Assembly (NCBI RefSeq): GCF_003945595.2
Contig: NW_024104426.1
Coordinates: forward strand, 248,001-312,000
DNA: 64,000 nt
Direction: 5' to 3'
DNA from: Pipra filicauda
Taxonomy: Eukaryota > Chordata > Aves > Passeriformes > Pipridae
Shown here: positions 1 through 12,815 of the stretch, one piece after another
Layout of the letters: every line of letters begins with the position of its first letter
Numbering within the stretch: the first letter of the stretch is position 1
The notes under the pieces: model-generated
The model's input: the letters and a program-made list of their open reading frames with translations, nothing else
Databases searched by the model: none
Told to the model about the DNA's origin: nothing
Program-made: the position numbers and the translations under genes

Positions 1-947
1 CTGACAGACTTAGTTTTCTTTCTGTGTTGCTTTTAGGGATTGAGGAAGTAACTGAGCATCATAAGGAAATCAAATGCTGTCTTTTCTGCAATGTACAATA
101 TATAATTTGCAGACACTCTGATCTAGAGGACAGTTCTAAAGGTAAGGGATTAAAACTCGTGTTAGAACACCACACCTAAGGACTGTTCCTCTTTCATGGG
201 CATTTCTGTGTATGGACTATGTGCACTGGGTTTAAATGTTGGGCTGTGTCTTGTTTTTGAAAAGATAACAACAACTCCCAGGTAACATCAGGTATAGTAA
301 AGAGTACATTTTTTGCTAGTTCTAGAGAGTCATCTGTTCCTTTTGAAAGCAGAATGAAGGATTCTATTAAAAGCAGAGTTTACAGGAAGACAGTGCACCC
401 CGTGGACCTTGCCTGAAATCCCCAACCACTGACCTTACAGCTTGGCTCCAGTGCTTTAGCCAAACTTGAAATGTGAAACAAATTAATAAAGTCTTTTTAT
501 CACATTTCTCAGTAGCATTAAAAAAAATTTATATATATAATGGCAACCAAAGAGAGAAATACACACAGTTTGGAATGACCAAGCAATGTTTTTATAGTGG
601 CTCCTTGTGAAGAAACCTGCCCTTAACATTTCACACAGAAAATACTGGCTCTGGCTTTCAGATGGAGTAGGATTCTCTTCTGCTGTATGTTCACCATCTT
701 TCTCTTCTCTGCCTGACTCCTCTGACATTCTCTTCTTCTATAAATCCATCATTTCTCTCCCTGGTTCCTGATCACATTATCCAGACCCAATGATTCCAAA
801 GTAACCTGTAAGCCATTGCCTTACAGCTTTAATGTATTAAAAAGCCACATTCTGTAATCAGATGATGGTCATACAGTGACCAAACCTGTGACTCATTACA
901 GATGAGACCTCTGTGACTCAACAAGTAAAGCAGATATCTGGCAACAT
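1..947. other. No gene seen
   Basis: AT-rich sequence. Short open frames only, with no family signature and no recognisable repeat before the CR1 copy at 948. Confidence 0.6.
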
Positions 948-1082
948 CCCTGGAAGTGTTCCAGGCCAGGTTGGATGGCTTTGAGCACCCTGGTCTAGTG
1001 GAAGGTGTCCCTACCCAAGGCAGGGGTTTGGAACTGGATGATCTTTGAGGTCCTTTCCAACCCAAACCATTCTGTGATTCAG
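948..1082 (+). repeat. CR1 LINE 3' fragment
   Basis: It contains the CR1 3'-end words 'cctggaagtgttccaggccaggttggatgg', 'tggtctagtggaaggtgtccctaccc' and 'ggtcctttccaacccaaaccattctgtgattc'. The 5' part is truncated, as is usual. Confidence 0.9.
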
Positions 1083-1486
1083 TGACATCTACAGGATTTG
1101 AGTTAAACAGGCTCTGAAGCAAGCAATTTGTATGTACCCTGTGTGATATCACCCCTTCCCAAGACAATAACATACAATATTGTTCATTTAAATGGAAATA
1201 GAAGTAAAAATTGCTTATACTAAAATTCTAAAGCACATAAACATTAATTAACCATATAGTCCTGGAGTGATAACTGAGAAACCACAAGCTGCAGGAGCTG
1301 AGTCTGTTAGTTTTATTTATCCTTTGTGGAAAAGCAAACACACAGTTCTGGAAAGATCAGTGATGCTCAGACTATTTTACAGCCCCCTCACTGTTATTAT
1401 CACAGCTCTTCCGAAAGTGGAAATTAAAGATGATCATATCCAGGCTGTGTTATAAAGTATTCCTGGTTCTTCTAATAAATGTACCT

Positions 1487-1740
1487 CTAATTCCAGCCCT
1501 CTGCCATGGGCAGGGACACCTTCCACTAGACCAGGTTGCTCCGAGCCCTGTCCAACCTGGCCTTGGACACTTCCAGGGAAGCGGCATCCACAGCTTCTCT
1601 GGGCAGGCTGTGCCAGGGCCTCACCACCCTCAGATATCTAATCTAATCTAATCTAACATCTAATTCTATTCTCTTTCAGTTTGAAGCCATTCCCCTTTGT
1701 CCCTTCACTACAATTCCTGATGAAAACTGCTGTGAATGAA
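1487..1740 (-). repeat. CR1 LINE 3' fragment
   Basis: Reverse-strand CR1: 'ctgccatgggcagggacaccttccactagaccaggttg' and 'gtccaacctggccttggacacttccagg'. It includes a short (TCTAA)n stretch at about 1635-1660. The flank 'tttgaagccattcccctttgtccc' is the inner CR1 3'UTR. Confidence 0.9.
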
Positions 1741-2702
1741 CAGATTTAGATGGGGGAAAAAAAGAGTGAAAAATAAAATATTTAGCTTATCTTTTTTGAC
1801 AACCAGAGAATCCAGCCCCTCCATCTTGTTTTGTACCCTGCTATTACCATCACTGATCTTTTCCTCTCATTGTGGATTTTTTTTTTTTTTAGAGCTGTCA
1901 CCATGTTCAGTATTTCCTGCTCATTTTCCAGAAACTCCTGTAATGACACAGAGTACAATTTATTTTTTCTTATAATGAAAAAAAAAACAAACCCTCACAA
2001 TATGTTAAGAAACTTGATTTGCTTATCTAGTTTTCCCACAGCTTGACTGGCCACTAGACCTGTAGCTCTGCAGGTACTTTTTCAAGTACCCAACTTTTTC
2101 AAGTACCTAATCCTTGCATGAAAAAAACCCCAAAGTTTGCCTTTCTAACAGAATAATTGGTGAAAATTTTTTTTACATTATAGTTTGGCTTAATTCCTGT
2201 TCAAAATGAAGGCAACCCCCAACTAGAAAAATACTACAAGGCTGATGAGCTGAATGTAGAACATCAAGAACATTATAAGGTACAGAAGTTAAACTTAAGA
2301 GAAGTTTAACTATCAGACCAGCAAAAGGAACAATATCGGAAAAATTTGGGTTTATAGCCAATTTTTTTTATAGCTGGAAAACATAGGTTTAATACTTTGC
2401 CCCTCGTGACTGCAAAGATGGTAGTGTCTTATTTGCAAAATGCAGTTTTATTTTTTACATGGTAACTGAACTATATTTATGCAATCAAGTACAACAGAAA
2501 ATTGAAATTCATCTTTTGAATAAGGCTCTCCTCTGACCATCCCTTCTTCAGAAGAAGATCTACAAAGAGTTAAGCGTTAAAATGGGATAAATCGCTGTGC
2601 CAAAAAAAAAAAAAGACATTAGAACTGAAAGATATTCTTTAAAAATGTCACCTTTTTTCTTTTGAAGTAGTTATTAACATGTTACTGTGAAACACCATCA
2701 GC

Positions 2703-2771
2703 CTATGCTGACTTGTGGTTTTCTGCTTCAGAGTTCACTGCAAAAATATCTTCTTTTATCTGCACATTGTT
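2703..2771 (-). CDS. Candidate terminal exon, unidentified
   Basis: A very strong minus-strand acceptor (T10 then cacag at 2772-2776) precedes 22 codons, NNVQIKEDIFAVNSEAENHK SA, and a TAG stop at 2703-2705. An AATAAA word follows about 250 nt downstream (2447-2452). This has the layout of a last exon with a short 3'UTR. It does not resemble the CCDC175 C-terminus I know. The open frame is short enough to be accidental. Confidence 0.2.
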   Translation of the reverse strand, partial: NNVQIKEDIFAVNSEAENHKSA

Positions 2772-4261
2772 CTGTGAAAAAAAAAAATAATTACAACTGA
2801 ATATTATCACAGTTTTCTAAATATTTTCCAAAGAGTTTCAGTGTTTCTAGAGAGATCAGGAAGAATAAAATGAGTTTCAGCTTATTGAAATATAAAGGTT
2901 AATGTATTCCTCTGGACATTTCCTCTGACATTAAAAAGACACCTTTTCTTTCAACAACATCATCCATTTCACTTTGTTGAACAAATTTTAACAGATGCCA
3001 AAATCAACACAAGCCACCTGTGTCTATGCTATCAAATAAAACGGATGAGGGTGCTGAGAACAGCCAGGGCACCACAGGTCATGCACAAGCAGGGAAACTC
3101 TTCCTCCCTCACTCCCACAAAATTGGGTGGACTCATTCATGACGGATCAGCTCTACCAGTACTCAGATAAATTCTTTTCCTGAGGGAAGCCTTTGATTCC
3201 AGACAGATATGATCAGATAGAGCTGATAGCCAAGGGCCTGAGAGGTGTACAGAATATTTTCAAAAGCATCTCTTCCACATTCACAAGCCTATCCCACATC
3301 TCACCTGCGTTTCAGCCCCCCTTCATGTGGCAGGGAAGCCTTTTCCTACAATCCCCGACTGAATGCAGCAGACACATGATATTGATTATGCCTCAGGCAG
3401 GTGCCTGGCCCTTGGATATTCCTCTTTGTTTCCTTCCAAATTAAACACAGCCCCACACACTCATTTAAAAGGCCAGGTTTACTCTGTGATGTTTATGCTT
3501 CATCATCTTCCACGACTAGCACTTTGTGTAACAAAAACTGAGCACAGAATTTCACACTGAGCAGGAACACTGTCAAGCTTCAATGCACTCACTAATTTGC
3601 ATCTGCAGCTCTCAGCATTCACAATGCCAGGTTTCCTGTTGATCTCCTATTTGTCTCATTCCAGCAGCTTCATAGCCTCTGGATGATTTTTCAACTGGCC
3701 AATTGCAGCATCATGTTTGGTCCATGTTTCATTCCTGTTAGTAATAAACTCTTTGCTGCTAACAGAGCTTTATTCAGGATTTTTTAAAATAAAGTGAGAA
3801 GAGTTTCTGTTACGTGGCAGCTTTCATTTGAAAACTTCAAACATCCATCTGAGACAGGTATCTTTGCCCTCTTACCAACGAGGAGGGAGAAATACAGAGT
3901 GGGGAAGCAATTCCTTATGGTCCCCAAGAAAGGAACCAGCTCTGACACGAAGTGACCTTCCTGCTGCAGGGCCACCCAATGACAGGAGCATCCCTTTTCC
4001 ATCTAAAGGCAGGGGTGGAAACTTTGCAGAAGCTGCACAGCCAAGTTATAAGTTATTACCACATCCTCCTTGAGCTTCCCAGTAGTTTTGATTGGCTGCT
4101 GAATGGGCTCTTTTGACCTGGTCATCTTTCTTTTCTACAAAGCAGGGGAAGAGTTTTTAGACAGTGCAGTGACTGAACAGTAGAGTTGGGTTGTTATAAA
4201 TTAAACCAAGGTCTATCAGTAAGTGACTTGTTTAACTGGTCTGGCTTTTTTTATTTTTTTT

Positions 4262-4381
4262 TTTTTTTAATCTTGTATATTTCTCTTTTGTTTCTCTCTG
4301 GCTTTCTTCCAAGGTTAGCCTGCTTATGTTCAATTTTTCTTCTTTTTTAACTAGATTTTCAGTTGCAGTTTCTATGTCTTT
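4262..4381 (-). CDS. Candidate exon, lysine/glutamate-rich coiled coil
   Basis: After the minus-strand acceptor catttcattaaag| the frame reads KDIETATENLVKKEEKLNIS, then RLTLEESQRETKEKYTRL, then runs into an A15 tract and stops shortly after. Heptad-like spacing and position would suit a later exon of the CCDC175-like gene, and phase 0 would join directly to the 8.35-kb segment. The 3' limit is obscure because the A tract replaces any clear donor. A T/C-rich strand always yields K/E-rich frames on its complement, so chance is a real alternative. Confidence 0.25.
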
Positions 4382-4484
4382 CTTTAATGAAATGAAATAT
4401 TAATCAATAATCTATCCAAGCAGCATTTAATGCATTTATAATTTAACAGATCCAGAGGAAAGAAAAAAAACAAACACAGAGAAA

Positions 4485-5350
4485 AGAATACTGAAAGTAA
4501 TCTCAAGAGGTCATCTTAGTCCATCTCTGCTCCACAGCAGAATCAATTAGACCTAAGTACCCCTGACAGATGTTTGATTTGTCCTTAAAAACCCTAGTGG
4601 TAGAAATACTGTCTCTACAATGCTCAGGCAACTGATGCCAGGGATTTACTGTGTGAGCTGTCAGTGCTTTCTTAAGGCCTTTTTCTTATGTTGAATCTGT
4701 CCTGTTCCCTGTTATTTGTCTCCACAAGTGGTCAAGGAGAAAAGCTTATTGTCTTGCTATGAATATTTATTTCTTTGATAGTTACTACCAAGTTTTCTCT
4801 TACCTTCAGGTAAGAGAAGATTTTAAAGGGAAAAGCTGCCCATTTTTTCAATCCTTCCTTTTTTTGATAACTTTTACTGAACTCCTCCTGGATCTCAAAA
4901 TAATCTACATCGTCCTTTAAAAGAGATGATCAATACCAAACATTCCGGCTGTGTCTTATATCAAAGCCAGACAGAGGTGAGAACATACACCTTAAGCCTT
5001 TCTAGGCTACCTGCCTTTTCATATAGAGTAGTCTGACAGTTGTGTTTTCAAATTTTCAGCTTTAATTCTATTTATCACCCTTAATATCTCCCTCATGGTG
5101 GATTTGTACAAATAACCTACATGCAAAGATATGGATTTTTTAAAATTATTATTATTATTATTATTATTATTAGCTTATCTTCCCTCAAATTAAATCTCAC
5201 ACTTGCTAAAATAATTCTGAATTCTACTTCTGCCCTGCAGAGGGTGCTCCCACTCTTATCATGTTTGTCATCTGCAGATATGATAAGCATTTGCTCTATC
5301 CCATCATCTGATTCCTTAAGGAAAAAACAGATTAATTCCAGTACGAGAAC
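4485..5350 (-). repeat. Ancient CR1/L3-type LINE copy
   Basis: Diverged reverse-strand CR1-like sequence. It opens with 'aatctcaagaggtcatcttagtccatctctgctcc', continues with the '...aactcctcctggatctcaaaataatctac' region, and reaches 'tttgtcatctgcagatatgataagcatttgctctatccc' at about 5265-5310, a word typical of old CR1/L3 3' regions. An (ATT)n array interrupts it. It is much more decayed than the other CR1 copies in the window. Confidence 0.6.
5145..5172 (+). repeat. (ATT)9 microsatellite
   Basis: An uninterrupted run of ATT units inside the ancient CR1-like copy. Confidence 0.95.
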
Positions 5351-8316
5351 AGACCTCTCACAAACTAACAGGGGCCATTATTTTATTTAGTCAGTAAAGC
5401 ATGGGTAACAATTATCTAGGATGATTTTTCCAACTGATTTTGTTCAGCCTGAAAAAGAGACAACTGAAGGGACATACAGTAAAGGTGTCTAAAAATCACA
5501 CACACCTTTGCAGGAGAAGATGAGAAGACAACACTTACTGTTTCTCATAATATAAAAACTGCAGGATGCCAATAAACTTTCAGGACAGCAGGTTTAAAAC
5601 AAAAGAGAATTCTTGTCCTTATTAAATAAGTTATATGTTACATATAAATTGTTAGGGAGGATGAACGTATATGTGAGCCAAAAGAATCAATCAGTGATAG
5701 GAGAATTATTGCACTGAAGATCCAGCATAGCATAAAATTCCATCAAAAGCTATTTAAATGCAGATATCATCTCCATCCAGAGAAGCTCCTGACACTCCAT
5801 TTGTCATGGAGATTATACAGTAGAAGGGTCATTCTATATTTGACTGTTCTTACATTACTTCTCCAAGCAGGATTATTGATCACTGGTAGGACCAGCATTG
5901 AATCTTACCCAGTATGGCTATTTTGGGAACTGAAGTTGATTTGAGCTTCACTCACCTATTCCTGATGTACACTTAAATATAATGATGAATAGCTCTGAGT
6001 GGCCAAAAAAAAGTCTAATTTGATGTATGTGCATCTCTCAGCATAGTGGAATCTCACCTTGGTTAGGGCCAAGGAAACACAAGTCACAAATTTAATGACT
6101 TTTCACTGGAAAAATACATCTCTTCTGTTTTGCTGCAGTAGGTAAAAACACAGAAAGGGAGAACAGGAACAATCTGTATAGACTGGGAGACTTGAACAAC
6201 AGAGAGACAAGATGATACCAAGGAAATAAAGTCATACAAAGGAACAAAACTGGGCTCAGGATGTGAAGTAACACCAGGACTCTGAGCTCACTTCTGTACA
6301 GGACTTTAATGTCAAATATGCTGCACTACATGTTTTTGTTCCCTCTGAGACTCTGAAGTCGGGTAAACCTGTCAGATCCACTCCTGTGATCAAAGACTAG
6401 AAACATCAGAAAACCTCAAAGTATAAAGTATAGATGTTTGGATATTCTCATGAGCTTGCTTTTTAAATTTTTTTTTAAGGACTGTTGCAGAAGAGTGAGT
6501 AAAAAGAATTTTAAAAATGTAAAATATGGAGAACAGATGAAATGGCTCCCTTGGCAGAAACAGGTATGTGAAGTAGGCAGAGAAAGGTGAGTCTCATCTG
6601 TATGAACTACTTTGATATTGTGCATCACTGTAATGCTCCAGAGCAGAATGAGCTTGATCAGACTCCTGCAAAGGAATTTATTCCCCTCACACAGATCACC
6701 TTAATGAGATAGCATTTAGCCAGAATCATTTTGTAGATGAAAATAGTAGAGAGCAAGTGCAAGAAAATACTGAAAGTTGCCCTCCCCCTCTTAAAAAAAA
6801 AGGAGGAAGAAAAAGCAGCTTAAATTTTTTTGTCAAACATGGGAGAAAATGAAAGCAAAGGAGGAAAACAGTTAATAAAGGAGAAAATATTAGAATGTGT
6901 CACCAAATAAAAATAAACAATATACAGTTGCTTTTTCAACCTGGTTCTGTCCATGCTACAAAGGAAAGGCCAATCCTCTGATAACAGGCTCATCAGCACT
7001 GCATTAGATGAGAGTAAAATGGATCATTTTAAGGAAAAAACAGAGAGAATACCAAGGTATATTTAGCATCTCTTTTGTGTGTTCTGCAAAGCTCAGGTGC
7101 CACAAAGAACAGCAGAATGAGTCCAGCAGGGTAGTTTATTTAGCAATGACAATCTCATCCTTGGTTTTTAGGGAAGCTTGAGGAGTTACATGACCACAGC
7201 TGTCCTGTGTGATGTGGGAGCACAACCTCTCCACCAGCAAAATGAGAACTATCCTCAGGGCCCGCTGTAAATCCAGCTTTCTAAGGTCAGACATACAAAG
7301 AGGATATTTCCTGCACTCCTGGCACCTGATTTATTTATCCTCTCTCAAATCAAACTATTGACCTGGAGTCAGACAGTTTCCCTGGGGATAGAGTATGTGC
7401 TATAGGCTAAAGGAGCACTCGGAATCTTTGAAAGCTGCATAGTTCATATTCAGCATTTCAGTGCCCTACTTTCTTTGGGAAAGAAAGCTCACTGTTATTT
7501 TAGGGAACATTGACACTAAGTAGCCTTGGGTCATGTCTTGACCACCATCACTCCCTCCAATAGATTTACAGCAACAGTAACTCAGAGGAAACTTCGACCA
7601 GTGCCTAAAATGTGGAAGGCTTGATGATGAAGGAATCCTGGGATGGTGGGAATGCAGTATCAGTGGAGGGAAGCAGGAGTCATTGGTCCAGGCTGACGGA
7701 GGCAAGTGCAGGAAGATTAAAAAGGAAATAGGAAGATGATGACTGGAGTCAGGACTTTTGATGGTAGGAATGCTGTATAAGAGCAGGTGGAGCGGCCATG
7801 GGATGGGGAGAATGTGGCTTCCACCTAGTGCTGCCCAACGCCAGTTCATCAGAGTTTTTAATGGACCAACCTCTTGTTTCATATTTACACCTCTGGAGGA
7901 GAAGTTACGGACACAACTAGGAAACCACCCTTGGGCAGATGTGAGTAGAGCCACCACTAGTTAGATTTTCCCCACATGCAATGAAAGTTAATGTCCAAAA
8001 AGCTCGGAGCAAGTCAGCAAGAACGACTGTGAAAACTGCACACTCGGCTTTCCAGACCAGGAACCCAACCTCATCCTTGTTGACAAATCTCCCCACAGCC
8101 CTCCCACATCCATCTGTCTGCCCCATTCTCTCACTGCACGTATATTGCCTCTCAGTCAATATCCTAATCTCATTCCTTCTATTCCCTCAAATCCCAGCAC
8201 ACAAAACAACACCCTCAAGCTCATCCCACCTCCCAGTGCCCCTTTAAGTCCTTCAACATCAGCCTGTGGCCTGTGGTAGTAAAAACTCTGAGACAGAATA
8301 AAAATCTCTCTCTTAC
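5351..8316. other. No confident gene
   Basis: AT-rich DNA with A- and T-runs. A minus-strand segment near 6085-6135, after 'tttttacctactgcag', reads KTEEMYFSSEKSLNL before a stop and could be another CCDC175-like scrap; it is too short to annotate. A 163-codon minus frame at 7466-7957 has no recognisable content. Confidence 0.5.
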
Positions 8317-8391
8317 CTTTCCAAGTTCCTTACAGAAATTCTCCTTTTCTTGGGCAATTTTTGATTGTAAAAGCAGTAACTCAGAATTAAG
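8317..8391 (-). CDS. Candidate exon, CCDC175-like coiled coil
   Basis: Exactly 25 codons on the minus strand, phase 0 at both ends, between ttaaattcag and a consensus donor GGAAAG|gtaaga. It reads LNSELLLLQSKIAQEKENFC followed by KELGK. The pattern N.E...L..KI......N..LGK parallels the mammalian CCDC175 segment with E.ELLKKKISEL and VLGEK. This is the best-looking of the CCDC175-like fragments. A database comparison is needed for a firm name. Confidence 0.42.
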
Positions 8392-10226
8392 CTGAATTTA
8401 AATTAATTTAAGCCAATGCAGACATATTTAGGAGGGTATCAACAACAACAAAAATAATAAAAAGTTATGCATTCCTATTCTCAGGTCCCTCATGTGAATG
8501 TAAGCTATGTTTACATGCATTTGAGTGCTGTTCCATTCATTAATTCCCTCTAATATATCTGATGAGAATAAAGCTTGCAAAGAAGGCATGGACACACAGA
8601 ACTAGTATGATTTCTACTACAAGATCTTAAATTACAAACCAAGGAAGGCTTGTGAGGAGAGGCAATATTTTCTATAGACAAATTGATATTAAAGTACATG
8701 AGGAGAAAGCAGACAGGCTTTTAGGCAGGTAAGTCCTCCCAGCAGCAGGTCTACAGGATAAAATGGGGAAGTTTAAGCACAGATTTATACTTCTTTCTTG
8801 GATGAACATGGTGCATTTGTGTGTTTTACAGGATGCACTCAGATAAGCCACACTTGCTTTCTTCTTTTATCTCCCATACAAAATAGGAGTCAGGCAAGAA
8901 GCATGAGCCTACCTGAAGAAGTGTTTGAAGAACAAAATCTGATACAGAGGAGGAGAAGATATCAAAGAGAAAAAGAGGAGTAAGAAGCCCCAAGTAGTAG
9001 TCTTATAGCAAGAAAATAGGGAACCAGAAATCCATATTGACCAGGCTTTGGGAGCATGTGGCAAACACTGTGAAGGAAAAAAATTGACCAGATACTTTCT
9101 TTAACTCAACTCAACTGAGCAGCTATAAAAATGGAGAAAAAAAAAAAAAAAGAACAGAAAGCTAGTGCTTCTGTTACACTCAGGCTATGAAGTGCATGGC
9201 CTACAGCTCTCTGGTCATCACCAGATCATAACTGTTTGGATCCTTGAAATATGTGTATGGTCAGCTTCCCCAGGAAAAATATTTCTACTGAAGTTAGTGC
9301 TCAGAAGAGTAAAGATAAGACATTTATAACTGCCTACAAGATCAAGGGCCACGGCCGGATGCTGGCTGCAGCTCATTTTTTACAGTAATTACATTGTTAA
9401 TTAATGTCATGAGGACATTAATGAATTAGTTCTGCCATCAAGAAAAATAGCAGAGTTTGGAGCAATGATTTCACCCAAGTTTCCAGGAACTTGTGTTTTC
9501 TTCTTAGTGGGGATCAGATTGTACAGGGGAATAGGTTGAAACACAAAGTTCGAGTCACTGGGAAGAGTCTCACTTTTTCCCCCTTCACTTTGGTCATAGA
9601 ATCCTTCAGAAGGTCTATGGCAGATCAGGAGACAAGCAACTATGGAGCCAGCCTGGATAATGCTAAATTGAGGACCTCCACATGTATTACCATGAGTGTA
9701 ACATAGACAAGCCCACAGAATATCTGGATTATTTTGTTTGTTCACGTAATTTTTAATGCCTTTTATCTCAGACAACAGAGAGAAGAATCTCTGTGCCATA
9801 GCAGAAGTACCACCAAGGTACAATTTATTTAGCCTATGAAAATGAAACAGGCTATGTCAAAACAAATGAAATTTCCAAAACAGCAGATAATGAATCCCTT
9901 TACTGCCACTGGTGTTTTGGTATTTTTTAAGATTTCATAACATCTGCATGAGACTATCATTTTCTAGCCTCTCTGAGATTTCACAGTTAAAATTATAAAA
10001 ATGACAATAACTACAGCCTACGAAGAAAGAATATGGAGGAACAGCGGTTAAGGCTGTATTTACTGTATGTAATCACTAAAAGAGTTTAAAAAAATAATCA
10101 ATGCAGCTTGGTAATGAAAAGAGATGTTAAAAAATTAACCTAAGAAATCTGCCATTTAAGGGACCCTCACTGCAGAATTAACTCAGGTTTAAAGTCTGGA
10201 AGCATGTAGTGCATGTAGAGATAGTA

Positions 10227-10486
10227 CAAGGGGGAATGGCCTTAAGCTGACAGAGAATAGGTTTAAATTAGATTTTAGGAAGAAATTCTTGCCTGTGATG
10301 GTGGTAAGGCTGCCCAGACAAGCTGGGGCTGCCCCATCCCTGGAAGTGTTCAAGGCCAGGTTGGATGGGGCTTGGAGCAACCTGGGATAGCAAAAGATGT
10401 CCGTGTCCATGGTGGGGGGGGGAGGGTGGTGGAACTGGATGATCTTGAAGGTCCCTTGCAACACAAACCATTCTATGGTTCTATGT
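10227..10486 (+). repeat. CR1 LINE 3' fragment
   Basis: It starts with 'agggggaatggccttaagctga' and shows 'gatggtggtaaggctgcccagacaagctggggctgccccatccctggaag'. It ends 'tcttgaaggtcccttgcaacacaaaccattctatggttctatg', including the octamer-like 3' tail. Confidence 0.93.
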
Positions 10487-10961
10487 TTGGTAAAATGAAT
10501 CCCTGCCTATCCATTCATTAGCAATAGTAATATACATGCCATAAAGAATGACATGCACCAGTACTTGTGATAAGACTATCTAAGGCCTTGCATTCCAAGG
10601 AAGAACCTTTTGGTTATTTCCATTATAACTTTTTCAAAGCTTTACTTTTTTTTTTCTGATATGGTCATTTTCCACCGGTTTCATTAAAAATGGAAGGGCT
10701 GCTTGCAAGCACTGGAAGAACAAAGAAAGCAGGAGCAGGCTTCCCTGAAGAATGGGCATTGTGATTTATTTTCAAACAGCTCTAGCAGAACGGCAGAAGG
10801 TGACAGTAACATGAAATCTGGCAGGGAGAATACAAATATCTCCCAAGTCTCTGTTGGAGCAACTCTTGAAGAGGTAGATCTCCAGCACAGTTACTGGTTC
10901 AGAATTCGTCTACTGACCTTATTTTTAACTGAAAACTATGAGTTTTGATGAGGAAATTGCC

Positions 10962-11212
10962 TCAAGTTGTGCCAGGAGAGGTTTAGCTTGGATATTAGGA
11001 AAAATTTCTTCACTGAAAGGGTGTTCAGGCACTGGAACAGGCTGCCCAGGGCAGTGGTGGAGTCACCATCCCTGGAGGGGTTTAAATGACATGGAGATGT
11101 GGCATTTAGGAACACGGGTTAGTGGTGGGCTTGGCAGTGCTGGGTTAACAGTCAGACTCAATGACTTAGAGGGCTTTTCCAACCTTGAAGATCCCATATC
11201 TCTGTGATCTTT
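10962..11212 (+). repeat. CR1 LINE 3' fragment
   Basis: 'cctcaagttgtgccaggagaggtttagcttggatattagg' through 'cagtgctgggttaacagtcagactcaatgacttagagggc' marks a CR1 subfamily with the 'tggacttgatgatcttgagg' type end. The final octamer repeat is decayed. Confidence 0.9.
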
Positions 11213-11517
11213 GTGTGCAGCGGGTCCTTAAAATTAAATGTTGAAAGGGAAAACTCTCCCTGACAGTGTGAGCAGCAAAGCTGCAGACAGTTTTCCCTAA
11301 GCGAGCTCAGCAGGGCTGCAGAGGGCAGGCAGAACCAGCAGGCTCTGCTGTTCCAGAAAAAAAAAAGATCCTAAAAATCTGGCTTGTTGCTGCAGCAGAG
11401 AGTTGCCTAGGAACATCACTGGCTACCTGCAGGGGTGAGGGTCAAGCACTGCTCACCCTGTTTTGATAACATTTCTGTTTTCCTTATAATCTCACCAGTA
11501 TGATTTTCCATACCTAC

Positions 11518-11656
11518 CACAACGCAGCATTCCGTCTTTCCAAAGGGTTTCTTTGATTCTCCCGCAGGAATTCGATTCCATAAGCAATGCTTTCCAATGC
11601 AGGCTGCAGCTGATCCATCTGAGCCACACTGGATTCATGAGCGGCAGTAGCGAGGG
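11518..11656 (-). CDS. Candidate exon, possibly CCDC175-like
   Basis: A 139-bp open segment on the minus strand between cgcatttattttttag and TTGTG|gtaggt. In the favoured frame it contains ESSVAQMDQLQPALESIAYG and then EFLRENQRNPLERRNAAL, helical in character. A faint alignment exists with the CCDC175 stretch between the KKL and LLKKKI regions. Two reading frames are open, and neither phase matches both neighbouring candidates. The same bases also form an exon-like frame on the plus strand (see findings), so at most one interpretation is right. Confidence 0.22.
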
Positions 11657-12815
11657 CTAAAAAATAAATGCGAAACATGCAGAAGCTTCTTAGCTATAAA
11701 AAGCTATACAGATATATAAGATAAGGCATTAAGGGGTTGATTCATAATCTTTAATTCTCTACTATTGGTGCTGTCAGCTGGTAAGGGATAGCTGTGATTC
11801 TAAGACACCAACATACCTGAAATCACACACTTATTTCAGCAGTTTAGTCTTACCACATTTTTCCCGAGTCATCTGCATTTATCAACAAGAAGAAGCCTGC
11901 TGTGTTCTCACTGAACAACTGCTCTTCCTCATACTATTTATCTAAGAAACTCTCTAGACATATAGAAAACTGATAAAAATTACTCCCTTCCCCCCCAAAA
12001 AAAATCTTCTGCACAACCAGCTCTTGCAGCCAGGGACAAGGAGCAGGATCACACGGCTTGGAATTCAGTATCTTTTCTCCCAGAAGAGCCACTGCTGTGT
12101 GGAAGGGAAGAGCCTGCGTGGAGGCACTGGGGATGCAACTCCTCTGTGAAGGAGTGTTGTACTACAGCATCTCTTCAGCCTTGGAGATAACAGTCTCCTC
12201 AGGATGCGTGCACCCTGCAAAAACACTTTGGGAGTGCAGGATGGGAGCAGCAAGTACAACCAACCAGCTGACTGCAAAGCAGCCACTCTGCTGTGGGCAG
12301 AGAGAGGTGAGGGAGGGAACTGCCTGTAAGAAAGCAAACAACAAACACAGAATGTAGCTGGGAGGACAAAGAAAAAAAAAAAAAGAAAAGAAAAGAGGAA
12401 AGATCTCGTTGTTGCATCTTGATGAACTTAAAGCTGATCTCTAACTCCAAAAAGAAGCAGTCCCACCCTCCCTGGCTGCACTGCCACATTCCCTTCCCTC
12501 CTCCTGTGCCACCACTAACAGTTATGCAGCCTCATGGTTCACTGGATGAACAATTCCAACTCCCTTGCTTCTCCCAAGAAAAAGAAACCCTGACATTTCT
12601 TTTATCTAGATCAGCTCCCTGAAAAATTTGTTTTGTGACTACAGTGCAAAGAGAAGGGTGGTGGCAGAATATGCCTTGATCATCTTAAAAGTCAAGACAC
12701 ATCTGAGAAAAAAAGAGAAATAGAGCTCAAACCTTATTTCATCTGGACATCTACATTTGAGCTAAAGCTTTAGCCTCCTTTCATAGTCAGTGGAGAGTAA
12801 GAGGAAATTCCAGCT

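Noticed and set aside
9407..9823. 138-codon minus-strand frame considered as a retroelement protein relic
   Set aside because: No protease, polymerase, integrase or envelope landmark could be seen and no flanking LTR-like pair was found. It is left as an unexplained chance frame.
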